Notes: generated by a model not told the origin, from the sequence alone. A DNA stretch of 64,000 nt from SIRX01 sp965214475 (GCA_965214475.1 OZ243953.1:2356001-2420000); one strand, 5' to 3'. Numbered from the stretch's first letter, positions 33,772 through 43,416 are shown. Translations and numbers: made by a program.

Positions 33772-35235
33772 TTAGCAGCTACTCTTTCTCTCGGCGCGGT
33801 CGGTCCGGCAGTTGTCGCGACCGGGGCCGCCATTGGCCAGGTCACGCCGTCTGCCATCCCTGACGTTGAGGAAGTCCTTGAACGGTCCGCCGTAGAGCCT
33901 GTCCCTGCCCTTGGTGTCCGCCAGCCGATCCCGGCCGGCTCCACCCTTTAGAACGTCGTTGCCCGTGCCACCCTTTATCTTGTCTCTGCCGTTGGAGCCG
34001 AAGAGGCGGTCGTTGTGGCTACCGCCGTTCAGAACGTCCTGGTCGTGGCCGCCGTTTAGCCAGTCTCCACTACCGGAGCCGAAGAGATGGTCGTTGCCAC
34101 GCTCACCCAACAAGCGGTCTTTGCCGACCGAGCCGTAGAGTTTGTCGTTGGCTGTACCACCAAAGAGGATGTCGTTGCCGCCGAGGCCGTAGAGCTTATC
34201 GTTTCCACCGTAGCCGCAGATAATGTCTCTGCCGGTGCTACCGCGGATGGTGTCTGCTGCTGGTGTGCCCATGAAGGTACAGCCTCGGGGATCGGTTACG
34301 GGTTGCCAGGTAGGGTAGAGTTCCTGAGCGGCATTGTTGGAGAGATTCGTCTGCCCCGAGCCGTCGGCGTTCATTACGTAGATCTCGTAGTTGCCGTCGC
34401 GGGTGCTCACGAACGTAATCCTGTTGCCGTCTGGAGAGAAGGCTGGGTGATTGTCGAAGTCTGTATCGTTGGTGATGCGTTGCTGGCTAGAGCCGTCAGC
34501 ATTCATGACGTAGATCTCACTTCTGCCGTCGCGGGAGCTCTCGAATGCTATCTTGCTGCCGTTAGGGGAGAAGGCTGGATGATCGTCGGACTCTGCATTA
34601 TTGGTGATGCGCTGCTCGTTAGAACCGTCGGCTTCCATGACGTAGATGTCTACGTTGTAGCTGGAGTTGCCGGCGTGATTGCGCCTGCTCTCGAAAGCAA
34701 TTTTGCTACCGTCAGGAGAGAAGGCTGGGTGATCGTCGGACTCTGCATTGTTGGTGATGCGTTGCTGACTAGAGCCGTCAGCATTCATGACGTAGATCTC
34801 TGGCTTGCCGTCGCGGGAGCTCACGAATACTATTTTGCTACCGTCAGGGGAGAAAGCTGGATTGTAGTCGGTATCCGTATTGTTGGTTAGCCTTGTCTGG
34901 TCCGTACCGTCAGCGTTCATAACATAGATCTGACCATTGCCGTCGCGGCGGCTGTAAAAAGTTATCTTGCTGCCGTCGGGGGAGAAGGTTGCGTCATTCT
35001 CGTCTGCCGCGTTGTTCGTCAGCTTCTTCACCCCAGTGCCATTCGGATTCATGCTGTAGATCTCGCGGTCCCCGTCCCGATCGCTCGCGAACGCGACGCG
35101 GCCGTTCTTACCGGGGAAGGCTGCTTCTGCCGGTTTCCCACCGAGCCAGACCGCTACCACCGCAACGAAGGCGGCAAGGGCAACGATCGCTACCACCCTG
35201 CTGATGTATGCTTGATGTTCAGCTTCAATATTCAT
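33772..35235 (-). CDS. Secreted PD40 beta-propeller with RTX-like repeats (paralogue)
   Basis: 487 residues. Signal peptide AIVALAAFVAVVAVWL with cleavage near AEA, then the FPGKNGRVAFASDRDGDREI start shared with the protein at 31399. Seven propeller repeats of the type AFSPDGSKI-x-F-x-SSRDGKPEIYVMN follow, with the N-N-A-E-S-D-D-H spacer repeated almost word for word. The C-terminal half is a long series of glycine/aspartate repeats (GGNDKLYGLGGNDILFGG), probably calcium-binding. No riboswitch precedes it, unlike its paralogue. Confidence 0.9.
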   Translation of the reverse strand: MNIEAEHQAYISRVVAIVALAAFVAVVAVWLGGKPAEAAFPGKNGRVAFASDRDGDREIYSMNPNGTGVKKLTNNAADENDATFSPDGSKITFYSRRDGNGQIYVMNADGTDQTRLTNNTDTDYNPAFSPDGSKIVFVSSRDGKPEIYVMNADGSSQQRITNNAESDDHPAFSPDGSKIAFESRRNHAGNSSYNVDIYVMEADGSNEQRITNNAESDDHPAFSPNGSKIAFESSRDGRSEIYVMNADGSSQQRITNDTDFDNHPAFSPDGNRITFVSTRDGNYEIYVMNADGSGQTNLSNNAAQELYPTWQPVTDPRGCTFMGTPAADTIRGSTGRDIICGYGGNDKLYGLGGNDILFGGTANDKLYGSVGKDRLLGERGNDHLFGSGSGDWLNGGHDQDVLNGGSHNDRLFGSNGRDKIKGGTGNDVLKGGAGRDRLADTKGRDRLYGGPFKDFLNVRDGRRRDLANGGPGRDNCRTDRAERKSSC

Positions 35236-35255
35236 TCTCTACTCTCTTTCTCGCT

Positions 35256-35375
35256 TTACTTGCTGCAAGCGTTGTTCCTTGTTTTATGGCGGCGGGCCAG
35301 AAAGGGATGGACCATGCGCATCTCCCCATGCCCGCATAGGGGGCATGAAACCGGGCTAAGCTGGTCGTAGATCAC
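35256..35375 (-). CDS. 39-residue zinc-ribbon-like peptide (shortened paralogue)
   Basis: A GTG at 35373-35375 has AGAGGAG at ideal spacing. The peptide starts MIYDQLSPVSCPLCGHGEMR and keeps only the first CxxC pair. It lines up with the start of the protein at 33427-33732 (MNYDYHPLSCPYCERGEVLM), then leaves that frame after FLARR. It is probably a shortened duplicate, but its good ribosome site means it may be translated. Confidence 0.55.
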   Translation of the reverse strand: MIYDQLSPVSCPLCGHGEMRMVHPFLARRHKTRNNACSK

Positions 35376-35420
35376 CGTTCTCCTCTTTTGAAGGGTTTCG
35401 TCTGGGCGCTCGATAGGCCT

Positions 35421-36230
35421 TCACCGGACGCCCACGACTTCTAGGTAGTCGGAGGGCAGCACGGCCGTTTCGTCACCAGAGACGTTCCAGTAGTGAATGA
35501 GCTCTTCGAGGTCGCTTTCGAGGGCCTCGCGTCCGTCTTCGTCGAGGCTTTCGAACGCCTTGTGTATCGGACCGTAGTAAGAGCGGAAACGTTCGATGAA
35601 GTGGTCCGCGGAGAGGTAGCGGAACACGTAGGTACGCCGCCTGGTTTCCAGCGAGGAGACGCCATCGCCAAGAAGTTCCTGCAGCCGTTCCTCGGTGCCC
35701 CAGAGTGGTGGTGGCTTGATGCCGGGCGGTGGGGGGAAGTGCTTGCCGACGGTGCGGAACACGTTGCCGATGTAGCCGTCGGGCACCCAGTTGGCGAGCC
35801 CGATCGTGCCCCCCGGCTTGCAGACCCGCAAGAGCTCGCCCGCCGTCCTCTCTTGGTCCGGGGCGAACATCGCGCCGACTGTCGAGAGCACTGCGTCGAA
35901 CGATCCGTCGAGGTAGGGTAATTCCTCCGCGTCGCCGACCTCGAAGGTGATGTCGAGATGTTCGACCTCCGCACGCTTTCTTGCCTGCTCGATGAGTTCC
36001 GGGACGTAGTCCAGTCCGGTCACTTCGCAGAAGCGACGGGCGGCGGAGATGGCGGTGTTACCGGAGCCGGTGGCGACGTCTAGGACCTTCTGGCCAGAGC
36101 GGAGGTCTACGGTTTCGCACAGCCTCTCTCCCATAATGACCAGCGGGTTGCCGATCTTCGCATAGTCGCCCGAGGTCCACGTCTTCTGCTGGCGCTCCTT
36201 GATCGTGGTCAGGGTGGGTTGGGTAGTCAT
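35421..36230 (-). CDS. Class I SAM-dependent methyltransferase
   Basis: 269 residues with AGGGAGAT upstream. SAM-binding motif KVLDVATGSGNTAISAARR near 49-67, acidic ribose loop VTGLDYVPELIEQAR, FEVGDAEELPYLDGSFDAVL near 100, and LRVCKPGGTIGLANWVPDG. The layout is that of UbiE/small-molecule methyltransferases. The C-terminal half probably sets substrate choice, which is unknown. It is cotranscribed with a cupin protein. Confidence 0.88.
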   Translation of the reverse strand: MTTQPTLTTIKERQQKTWTSGDYAKIGNPLVIMGERLCETVDLRSGQKVLDVATGSGNTAISAARRFCEVTGLDYVPELIEQARKRAEVEHLDITFEVGDAEELPYLDGSFDAVLSTVGAMFAPDQERTAGELLRVCKPGGTIGLANWVPDGYIGNVFRTVGKHFPPPPGIKPPPLWGTEERLQELLGDGVSSLETRRRTYVFRYLSADHFIERFRSYYGPIHKAFESLDEDGREALESDLEELIHYWNVSGDETAVLPSDYLEVVGVR

Positions 36231-36314
36231 AGTGTTCTATCTCCCTTACTTCTTGTTCGGTCGCCGCCCGGACTGCCCAGGCAACTCGATTGTCAGTCAG
36301 AAGACGAGTCCTGG

Positions 36315-36680
36315 TTAGCTGCCTGCTTGGCGCTGGACGTGTTCCAGTACCTCTCTCATGTCGTCCTCGGGGCTGAACTCCACGAACTTCGTGTCCTCGT
36401 CGAACCACACCGTGTGTCCGGCGGGCCAGTGGTACACGTCGCCCGCCTCTACGGTCTCCTGCTCGCCGTCGGCGTAGCGTACGTGCACGGCTCCCTCCAG
36501 CACGTATCCCCAGTGCGGGCACTGGCACAGGTCGTCGGGCATGCCTTTGAGAGCGGGAGTGAAGTCCATCCCCGCAGGCATCTGCATAAAGCCCACCGCA
36601 GTTCCGTCCCAGCCGACCAAACGAACGCTGACGCCGCCACCTTCCATCGTGACGGGTAACTCTTCTTTCCGCTGTCGCAT
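36315..36680 (-). CDS. Cupin-domain protein
   Basis: 121 residues from the ATG at 36678-36680 with GAGGAG upstream. A single cupin barrel: CQCPHWGYVLEGAVHVRYAD (first metal motif, His) and EAGDVYHWPAGHTVWF (second motif, His residues). It ends in an acidic helix. Single-domain cupins may be enzymes or ligand sensors; nothing shows which here. Confidence 0.85.
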   Translation of the reverse strand: MRQRKEELPVTMEGGGVSVRLVGWDGTAVGFMQMPAGMDFTPALKGMPDDLCQCPHWGYVLEGAVHVRYADGEQETVEAGDVYHWPAGHTVWFDEDTKFVEFSPEDDMREVLEHVQRQAGS

Positions 36681-36741
36681 TTTGCTCCTCTCTTTATGGG
36701 CACCGCGCTTGCCTGGTCTCCTGCTGGACACAGCGGAGAGA

Positions 36742-36954
36742 CTAAGCAGCGGGACGCCCCTCGTTGGCCGACGCTTCACGCCGGCGTTCTGCTTCTTCTA
36801 GGATCGGGGAACGCGACTCTTGCGGGAGCCACTCCAGGTAGTCGGTGTGGCCGCAATCGGGGCACTCCAGTGCTCGCCTGCCGTCACCATCCACAACCGG
36901 CAACCGGTCCTCCACGTCGCCCGTCCTACCGCAGAAACAGGCTTCCTTCATCAC
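36742..36954 (-). CDS. Small zinc-ribbon protein
   Basis: 70 residues starting MMKEACFCGRTGDVEDRLPV, with a second pair in LECPDCGHTDYLEW. The two CxC/CxxC pairs can form one zinc ribbon, followed by a Glu/Arg-rich helix. It is the first gene of the leftward series running to 33012. Function unknown. Confidence 0.7.
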   Translation of the reverse strand: MMKEACFCGRTGDVEDRLPVVDGDGRRALECPDCGHTDYLEWLPQESRSPILEEAERRREASANEGRPAA

Positions 36955-37096
36955 TTACCTCCTTCGGGTAAATCCGTTCTTTCAACTGCAACCACACCAT
37001 AAGGCAGGCAGGTCGCTTGCAAATCGTGAGCCTTACGCATTTACTGAGAAAAGAGATAGGACCTGAGAGTAAGTAAGGTTACGTACTACGAATGGG

Positions 37097-39883
37097 CTAG
37101 ATGAGGTTTAGCTCGGCGGCGCACCTTACGGCGGCCGCCCGGGAAGGTACGTCTAACTTGCGGTAGATCGAGCGCAGGTGCTGTCCTACAGTGCGCGGGC
37201 TTATGTAGAGCTTTTGCGCGGTTTGTCCGTCAGTCAGGCCGTCGGCCACCAGCCGCAACACCTCGATCTCCCGCGGGCTGAGGACGGTCTGGGAGGCCTG
37301 CGGAGCGGTCGCCGGCTGTGATTCGTGTACGAATGTCTCGTGTACGGCCGAAAACAGGTCGAGCACGTGGGCGGCGAAGGAGGTGTGTACGCCCTTCTCG
37401 ACGGCCAGGCGCAGCAGTGGGATCATCTCGTTGCCTTCCCAAAGGATGAAGCCGGGAGTTCCGTGCTGCTCGTGTTCATCTAGCACGGGTGCCAACTCGG
37501 CGATTGCGTCTTCGGGACGATTCCAGAGTAGATACAGTTGGGCGAGCAGCAGGTTGGCGTTGCCGAAGAGGACCGAGAAGCACGCCTGCTGTTGCAGTTC
37601 GGCAGCCCATCGCAGATGCTGCTCGGCTTCTGCGTAACCGTGATCCGAGATGCAGAGCAGGCCCGCCATCATCTCCCGGACGACCGGGGCCATCGGCCAC
37701 TCGCGTGTGTTCTCGGCGGGATGCATCCGGACGAAGGCGTCCCGGGCTTCTTCCAGACGCCCCTGCGCCCAGCGCACCCGGCCTAGAAAGTAGAGATGAG
37801 CCGGCTTCCACGGGCCGGCGAAGGCGGCGAGGGCGGGCTGCTCCAGACCTTGGAAAAGGGCCTCGAAATACTGGTCAGAGGTTGCCTGGTCCCCCTGCAC
37901 GGCGTGGTAGAGTGGCAGGATCACGCCCGCTTCGGCGTTCGACGACAACAAGCCGCCGAATCGTTCGCTCGTCTCCAACGCCTCCTGCGCCGCTTGCCGG
38001 GCGGGGTCCCACCGGCCGCGCCACACGTGGATCAGGGCGCCAAGTACGAGGGCCGCTACCTGCACTGGGGCTACTTCATCTCCAGCCCGGGTCTGCAGTA
38101 GGCGGTGCAGGCGCTCCGCCCGGTCGACACCGCCAGGCAGCGCCGTAAAGGGCGAGTTGAAATCGACGGCGACGGCGTGCAGCGTGCGGGGGTCGCGCGA
38201 CATTTCGGCGATAGCGAGGGCTTCGTCCAGGTCGGCATTCGTTTTTTCCCACTCATTGCGAGCAAGCGACACCCAGGCACGCTCGACCAGCACCTGCGCC
38301 CGGTGGTGTGGAGGTAGAGAGAAGGCGAGCGCCCGCTGGGTCGCCGCGGCGGCAGCCTCGATGTCGGCCATCGTGCTCAGACAAGTAGCCAGGTGGACCA
38401 GAGTCTCGCTCTGGCCGGTCTCGTTGTCGGTCTGCTCAAAGCCCTCCAGGGCTTGCTCGAAGTGGATTCTGGCGTCGTCCAGCTCCCAACCGAGCCAGGC
38501 GCACCTCCCGAGGAGGAAGCTGAGACCCGGATGGCCTTCGCGAACTTCTTCGGGCAAAGACCGGATCCAACCCCGCAAAGATTCGAGGGAACCCTGCTGA
38601 ATCGTTTGCTCGCCAACCCGTTCTATTACGCTTGCTGCCTCGTTCCACATCCGTGCCGCGGAGTAATGCCGGATTGCGCGGGGAGGGACCGTCTCTGCCT
38701 CCCCGGCCCGGCGATGAAGCTCGTCGAGGTGCTCCGGCATTTTCCTCTCCAGGACACCGAGCAGGAATTCCTTAAAGAAGTCGTGGTAACGGAATGCGTC
38801 GTTCGCCGGGTCCAGCGCCATCATGAAGAGGTTCCGGCGATAGAGGCTCTCCAACATAGCCGGGACATCATCGCGGCCGGTCACCGCAGTACACAACGCA
38901 GGAGTCAGCTCGGTCAAGATGGCGGTTTGGAGCAGGAAGTCCTGCACTTCTTGCTCCTGGCTTGCGAGGACCTCTTCGGCGAGGAAGTCGGAGACCAGGC
39001 GTTCGGATTGCGCGACGTTTTCAACAAATCCGTCGCGGTCGGCCGGAGCGTTCGTTCGCCTTAGAGAATCGACCAGGAGGCTCATACCCGCCGCCCAGCC
39101 CTCGGTACGCTGTCGGAGGATCTCCAGGTGTTCGTGCGAGAGGTCCAGATGCAAAGTGTCGTTGAGAAATTGGTTTGCTTCATCCGGGGTGAATCGCAGA
39201 GCGTCGAGACGGACCTCGTGTACCTGGCGACGGGCCCGCAGACGGGCCATAGACAATGTTGGATCTTGTCGGGTGGAGACCACCAGGTGCAGCGGCTCCG
39301 GCAGGTGCTCCAACAGGTAGTCCAGGGCGGTGTAGGTCGCCGGCGCGCTGATCCGGTGTAGGTCGTCGAGCACGACGACGAAAGGCTCCGTGATATTGTC
39401 GAGAATCTCGTTTATCAGGGCGTCCACGACGCGGAGCATCTCGGCACCAGGATTACCGAGGTTGGACAACAGAACCTCGGCGTTGACGCCGTAGGCGGGT
39501 TCAAGTTCCTCGATGCAGAGGATGAAGGCCGCCAAGAAACGGGTTGCGTCATCGTCTTCATCGTCCAGCGAGAGCCAGGCGACGGGGACCTCGGGTAGCT
39601 CGTGGGGCAGCGAAGCCAAAAGCGTGGTCTTGCCGTACCCGGCGGGCGCCGAGACCAGCGTGAGCGGACACGAAAACAGGGAACCCCGAAGGTCTTCGAG
39701 CAAACGTCCCCGGTGGATCACATCCGCCTGCAACGTAGGGGGCCGGAGTTTGGTCCTCGCCACCCCGACCGCCCGTCCTTGCCTCGGCGCACCAGCCTCA
39801 TCGTGCTGCCCCTGCCGGAAGCCCTCCGCTAGACCCACGACGCTCCTTCCGCCCCGTTTCTCGGTCAGAGGCCACTCAGGCAT
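37097..39883 (-). CDS. LuxR-family ATP-dependent regulator (LAL, MalT-like)
   Basis: About 928 residues from the ATG at 39881-39883, well placed behind CAGGAGCC. P-loop LVSAPAGYGKTTLLASLPHE near 75 and Walker B-like FVVVLDDLHRI near 165 form a STAND ATPase. A long helical-repeat sensor region (about 400-840) follows, and a C-terminal LuxR helix-turn-helix (LSPREIEVLRLVADGLTDGQ, then AQKLYISPRTVGQHLRSIYR). Such proteins activate transcription on binding a ligand, as MalT does with maltotriose. Confidence 0.92.
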   Translation of the reverse strand: MPEWPLTEKRGGRSVVGLAEGFRQGQHDEAGAPRQGRAVGVARTKLRPPTLQADVIHRGRLLEDLRGSLFSCPLTLVSAPAGYGKTTLLASLPHELPEVPVAWLSLDDEDDDATRFLAAFILCIEELEPAYGVNAEVLLSNLGNPGAEMLRVVDALINEILDNITEPFVVVLDDLHRISAPATYTALDYLLEHLPEPLHLVVSTRQDPTLSMARLRARRQVHEVRLDALRFTPDEANQFLNDTLHLDLSHEHLEILRQRTEGWAAGMSLLVDSLRRTNAPADRDGFVENVAQSERLVSDFLAEEVLASQEQEVQDFLLQTAILTELTPALCTAVTGRDDVPAMLESLYRRNLFMMALDPANDAFRYHDFFKEFLLGVLERKMPEHLDELHRRAGEAETVPPRAIRHYSAARMWNEAASVIERVGEQTIQQGSLESLRGWIRSLPEEVREGHPGLSFLLGRCAWLGWELDDARIHFEQALEGFEQTDNETGQSETLVHLATCLSTMADIEAAAAATQRALAFSLPPHHRAQVLVERAWVSLARNEWEKTNADLDEALAIAEMSRDPRTLHAVAVDFNSPFTALPGGVDRAERLHRLLQTRAGDEVAPVQVAALVLGALIHVWRGRWDPARQAAQEALETSERFGGLLSSNAEAGVILPLYHAVQGDQATSDQYFEALFQGLEQPALAAFAGPWKPAHLYFLGRVRWAQGRLEEARDAFVRMHPAENTREWPMAPVVREMMAGLLCISDHGYAEAEQHLRWAAELQQQACFSVLFGNANLLLAQLYLLWNRPEDAIAELAPVLDEHEQHGTPGFILWEGNEMIPLLRLAVEKGVHTSFAAHVLDLFSAVHETFVHESQPATAPQASQTVLSPREIEVLRLVADGLTDGQTAQKLYISPRTVGQHLRSIYRKLDVPSRAAAVRCAAELNLI

Positions 39884-40248
39884 CAATGCCAAGGCTCCTG
39901 ACCGTGTAAATCATGATACCCTAGTAGCAACATCTCGCGCAACACCCAAATCGAGAGCATAAAAATTCCGGGGCTCGTTCAACCTTGGCAAAACGGTCCA
40001 CTAACAACCTGTGGCGCTCCGGGCAGTCGTCCACAAGATCAAGCTCCTGAAGAGGCAAGGGTACGGCCGGGCGGGGTTTGATTTGCTCAGAGCGAGGATG
40101 CTGGCCGCCTGAGAACCGTCTGAAACGGTGGTCTGGTAGGGAACGCACCGTTTCACCAGAAAAGCGACAGAGCCCAAGGTTGTTGGCGAGGATTGTTGCC
40201 GAGGTTTCCCCCTTCGGGTGATGCGTAGCAAGTGCGGTTCGTGGCAGA
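39884..40248 (+). other. Divergent region between the two large regulators
   Basis: About 365 bp with promoters for both neighbours and one dispersed-repeat copy (40160-40191). A minus-strand frame reads plausibly as protein (LDLVDDCPERHRLLVDRFAK) and may be a remnant of a mobile-element gene, but I could not name it. Confidence 0.5.
40160..40191 (+). repeat. Dispersed repeat, copy B
   Basis: Reads AAAAGCGACAGAGCCCAAGG then TTGTTGGCGAGG, two bases shorter than copy A. It is followed by GATTGTTGCCGAGGTTTCCC; copy C has TTTCCCC at the same end. Upstream it carries TTTCACCAG, shared with the partial copy at 12124-12143. Confidence 0.65.
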
Positions 40249-43200
40249 ATGTGGGGTATGGAGAGCGTGGAGCGCGCATCTGACGGAAGGTCAAGGCTGT
40301 ATCTCAGGAGCATGAATCCGATTCGGATCCGGCTTCTCGGTGGGTTTAGAGTTTCGATAGGGTCGAGAGAGCTTAGAGAGGACGACTGGCGGCGGCAGAA
40401 GTCCGCCGGTTTGGTCAAGCTGCTCGCCCTCGCGCCGGGCCAGCGGCTACACCGCGAACGAGTGGCGGAGTTGCTCTGGCCCGGGTGTAGTCCGAGACGG
40501 TCCCTGAACAACCTGCACCGGGAGCTCCACGCAGCCCGCAAGGTACTACAACCGCGAGATCCCGCCTCCGAACTCTACTTGTGCCTGCGTAACAGGTGGC
40601 TGAACCTGTATCCCTACGGGGCCGTGTGGGTAGACGTTTCGGCTTTTGAAGAGGCCGTGGCAAACGCCCGCCGTATGAACACGCCCGCCGCGTACGAAAC
40701 GGCCTTGAGTCTTTACGCGGGGGAATTGCTACCCCAGGATCGATACGAGGAATGGGCCGAGAGTCGCCGGGCGGAACTCGGGGAGACGCGCCTGCGACTG
40801 CTCGCAGAGTTGGCCGAACTGTACGAAAAGCTCGGACAACCACATCAGGCCATTGAGAGGCTGGAGCAAGCGGTGTCCGGGGATCCGACCAACGAAGCCG
40901 CCCACGAAACTTTGATGCGTCTGTACACCAGCGTCGGACGGCGACAGAAAGCCCTGGAGAAGTATGAGGCCCTTTGTGAAAACCTGGAAAATTTCGGAGG
41001 CGGGCCTCCCGACTTCAGCCGGCGCCTGTACCAGGAGATACTGGCCGGAAAATCCCTGGAAGGGGCTGGCGTTGAACCGGCTCCGCCGGAAGTTACCATT
41101 CCCCCGCGACACAACCTCCCCCGGCCACGGACGAGCTTCGTCGGGCGGGAGCATGAGTTGGCCGAGGTAGAGATAAACCTCTCGATGACCGGCCTCCTGA
41201 CGCTTACGGGGGGCGGTGGGGGCGGCAAGACCCGGCTGGCGCTGGAGGCGTCCAGAAAACTGGTTGGCGTCTACCCCGGTGGTGTATGGCTCGTGGAACT
41301 GGCGTCCCTTTCGGACCCGGACCTGCTGCCGGATACTATTTGCGGCGCTCTCGGACTGGACGAGCGGCCGGGCCGTCCGGCCGTTAAGACTCTGCTGGAG
41401 TACCTGCGCGGCGAGAAGCTGCTACTCGTGCTGGACAACTGCGAGCACCTCGTCGGGGCCGCCGCCCACACGGCCGGGTGTTTGCTAGATAGCTGCCCGG
41501 ACCTCAGGATCCTGGCTACCAGCCGGGAGCCGTTGAACGTACCTGGCGAGTTGCGGTTTGCCGTGCCGCCGCTCTCGCTGCCCGCCAGCCAAACAGAACC
41601 GGCACTGAAGGATCTGGCATCCTCCGGTTCCGTGCAACTTCTGGTGGACCGCGTTTCGGCCCGTTCTCCCGGTTTCTCGCTGGGACCGGGGAACTCCGGG
41701 GCTGTAGCCGACATTTGCCAAAAGCTGGAGGGCATACCGCTCGCCCTAGAGCTTGCGGCCTCCAGGATCGCGACGCTCGGCGTGGACGAAGTTGCGTCTC
41801 TTTTGGAGGGTTCGCCCGGCCTGCTCTCCACAGGAAGGCACATCGCCCCCGGCCGGCAGGAGACGCTCCGCGCCGCGCTCGACTGGAGCCACGAACTCCT
41901 TGAAGGGCTGGAGAAGAAACTTTTCCACCGCCTCGCGGTCTTTACCGGGGGCTGGACGCTGGAGGCGGCCCGGATGGTCACCGCCTTCGGCGAAGAAGAC
42001 GGGCGGGATGTGCCGGGCGCCCTGCACGAACTGGTCGAGAAGTCCCTGGTCGTGGTAGAGCCCTCGACGCCCCGGCGCTACCGTTTTCTGGAGCCCGTAC
42101 GCCAGTACGCCCTGGAGCACCTGGAAGAAAGCCCGGACCTGGCGCCGGCCCGTGACCGGCACGCCCGGTGTTTCCTGTGGCTCGCTTCGCGCAGCTACGA
42201 CGAGGTGTTGAGCCCAGGCCGCGGCGCGTGGCTGGAACTGCTGGAGACTGAGCGGGGGAATTTCCGGGGGGCGCTGGCGTGGTCTTTCAGCGGTGGTAGC
42301 GGCGAGATAGGTTTGCAATTGATAGCGGCACTCAGGTATTTCTGGAGCATGCGGGGCAACTTGCAGGAAGCCCGCCGTTGGTTGCAGCAAGGACTCCACG
42401 CTGGCGGGACAAAGCTCTCCCGCGCCCGGGCGTGGGACACGCTGGGGACCACCGCCATATTCCAGTCAGATTACGACCTCGCCTACGAGCTCTCGGAGCA
42501 ATCCATGGCCCTCCACCGGGAGGTTGGGGACAGCGAAGGCACTGCTTCATCCCTTATCAACCTCGGTTTTTGCGCGACGCTCGGCATGAAAAACATCGCG
42601 GCCCTACCAGACTACATGAAGGAGGCCGAGAGGCTGAAGCCGCTCATCCGGGACCCGAGGATGGTAGGTTTCCTGATCTTGTTCCAGGGGCTCGCGCACG
42701 GAATCCAGGGAGACCTCGCCCGGGCAAGGGGGCTGTTCGCGGAGAGCCTAGCGTTGCACGAGAAAATCGGTGAAGTCCAGGGTGCGGGCCTGGCTGCGGC
42801 TTTGCTGGGGCTCGTGGCCCTGGCAGCGGGCGAAGATGATGAGGCCGCCACCAACTTCAGATCCGCGCTACCCCGCGCCCGCGAGTTCGGGGACGGTATC
42901 CTGATCTACTACTGCCTGTGGGGCCTGGCTTGTGCCACCAGCACGGAGCACCCAGAACGGGCGACAAAGCTCTGGGGCGCGGCGGAGTCCGTGCACAAGG
43001 CCCGGGGCGTCGGCCTACCGGCCATCGCGGAAAAAATGGCCGGCTACGAAAGTCGCCGGGACGCGACGGCGGAGAAGCTCGGCCAAAGAGAGTCTGAGGC
43101 GGAGTGGATTAGTGGAGAGGCTATGTCCGAAAGTGAGGGCATCGCATATGCCTTGGCCGAGCCTGTTCCCCAAAAAGCTGGAAACGACAAAGACGCCCGC

Positions 43201-43416
43201 GAAGCTGAAAAAGTAGCGCTCCCGTCCAGACCCGCAGCCCTCACGCGCCGCGAAAGAGAGGTCGCGGAACTCGTCGCTGTCGGCCTGACAAACCGCCGGA
43301 TCTCCGAGCGGCTCTACATCTCGTCCCGCACCGCCGACACCCACGTCGGCCGCATCCTCAAAAAGCTCGGCGCCAGCTCCCGCGAACAGGTCGCCGACCT
43401 CCTAGAAGACGTATAA
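40249..43416 (+). CDS. AfsR/SARP-like regulator with BTAD, NB-ARC-type ATPase and LuxR domain
   Basis: Up to 1,055 residues; the domain start is the ATG at 40312 (MNPIRIRLLGGFRVSIGSRE), so the true start is uncertain. In order: an OmpR-like winged helix (20-115), a bacterial transcriptional activation domain (about 120-255, DVSAFEEAVANAR...), a STAND ATPase with P-loop LTLTGGGGGGKTRLALEA near 318 and LLLVLDNCEHLVGAA near 393, TPR-like repeats (about 640-920), and a C-terminal LuxR helix-turn-helix (LTRREREVAELVAVGLTNRR). DNA-binding domains at both ends are less common. Such regulators often govern secondary metabolism or secreted proteins. Confidence 0.9.
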   Translation: MWGMESVERASDGRSRLYLRSMNPIRIRLLGGFRVSIGSRELREDDWRRQKSAGLVKLLALAPGQRLHRERVAELLWPGCSPRRSLNNLHRELHAARKVLQPRDPASELYLCLRNRWLNLYPYGAVWVDVSAFEEAVANARRMNTPAAYETALSLYAGELLPQDRYEEWAESRRAELGETRLRLLAELAELYEKLGQPHQAIERLEQAVSGDPTNEAAHETLMRLYTSVGRRQKALEKYEALCENLENFGGGPPDFSRRLYQEILAGKSLEGAGVEPAPPEVTIPPRHNLPRPRTSFVGREHELAEVEINLSMTGLLTLTGGGGGGKTRLALEASRKLVGVYPGGVWLVELASLSDPDLLPDTICGALGLDERPGRPAVKTLLEYLRGEKLLLVLDNCEHLVGAAAHTAGCLLDSCPDLRILATSREPLNVPGELRFAVPPLSLPASQTEPALKDLASSGSVQLLVDRVSARSPGFSLGPGNSGAVADICQKLEGIPLALELAASRIATLGVDEVASLLEGSPGLLSTGRHIAPGRQETLRAALDWSHELLEGLEKKLFHRLAVFTGGWTLEAARMVTAFGEEDGRDVPGALHELVEKSLVVVEPSTPRRYRFLEPVRQYALEHLEESPDLAPARDRHARCFLWLASRSYDEVLSPGRGAWLELLETERGNFRGALAWSFSGGSGEIGLQLIAALRYFWSMRGNLQEARRWLQQGLHAGGTKLSRARAWDTLGTTAIFQSDYDLAYELSEQSMALHREVGDSEGTASSLINLGFCATLGMKNIAALPDYMKEAERLKPLIRDPRMVGFLILFQGLAHGIQGDLARARGLFAESLALHEKIGEVQGAGLAAALLGLVALAAGEDDEAATNFRSALPRAREFGDGILIYYCLWGLACATSTEHPERATKLWGAAESVHKARGVGLPAIAEKMAGYESRRDATAEKLGQRESEAEWISGEAMSESEGIAYALAEPVPQKAGNDKDAREAEKVALPSRPAALTRREREVAELVAVGLTNRRISERLYISSRTADTHVGRILKKLGASSREQVADLLEDV

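Noticed and set aside
34087..34890. Rightward Val/Ala-rich ORF of 267 codons
   Set aside because: Shadow of the repeated propeller/RTX gene on the minus strand; its regularity comes from those repeats.
34300..35000. Possible CRISPR-like array because of regular repeats
   Set aside because: The repeats are codon-phased and encode propeller blades; no identical short repeats with unique spacers are present anywhere in the window.
38393..39064. Rightward ORF of 223 codons
   Set aside because: Antisense to the LAL regulator, which has P-loop and LuxR domains.
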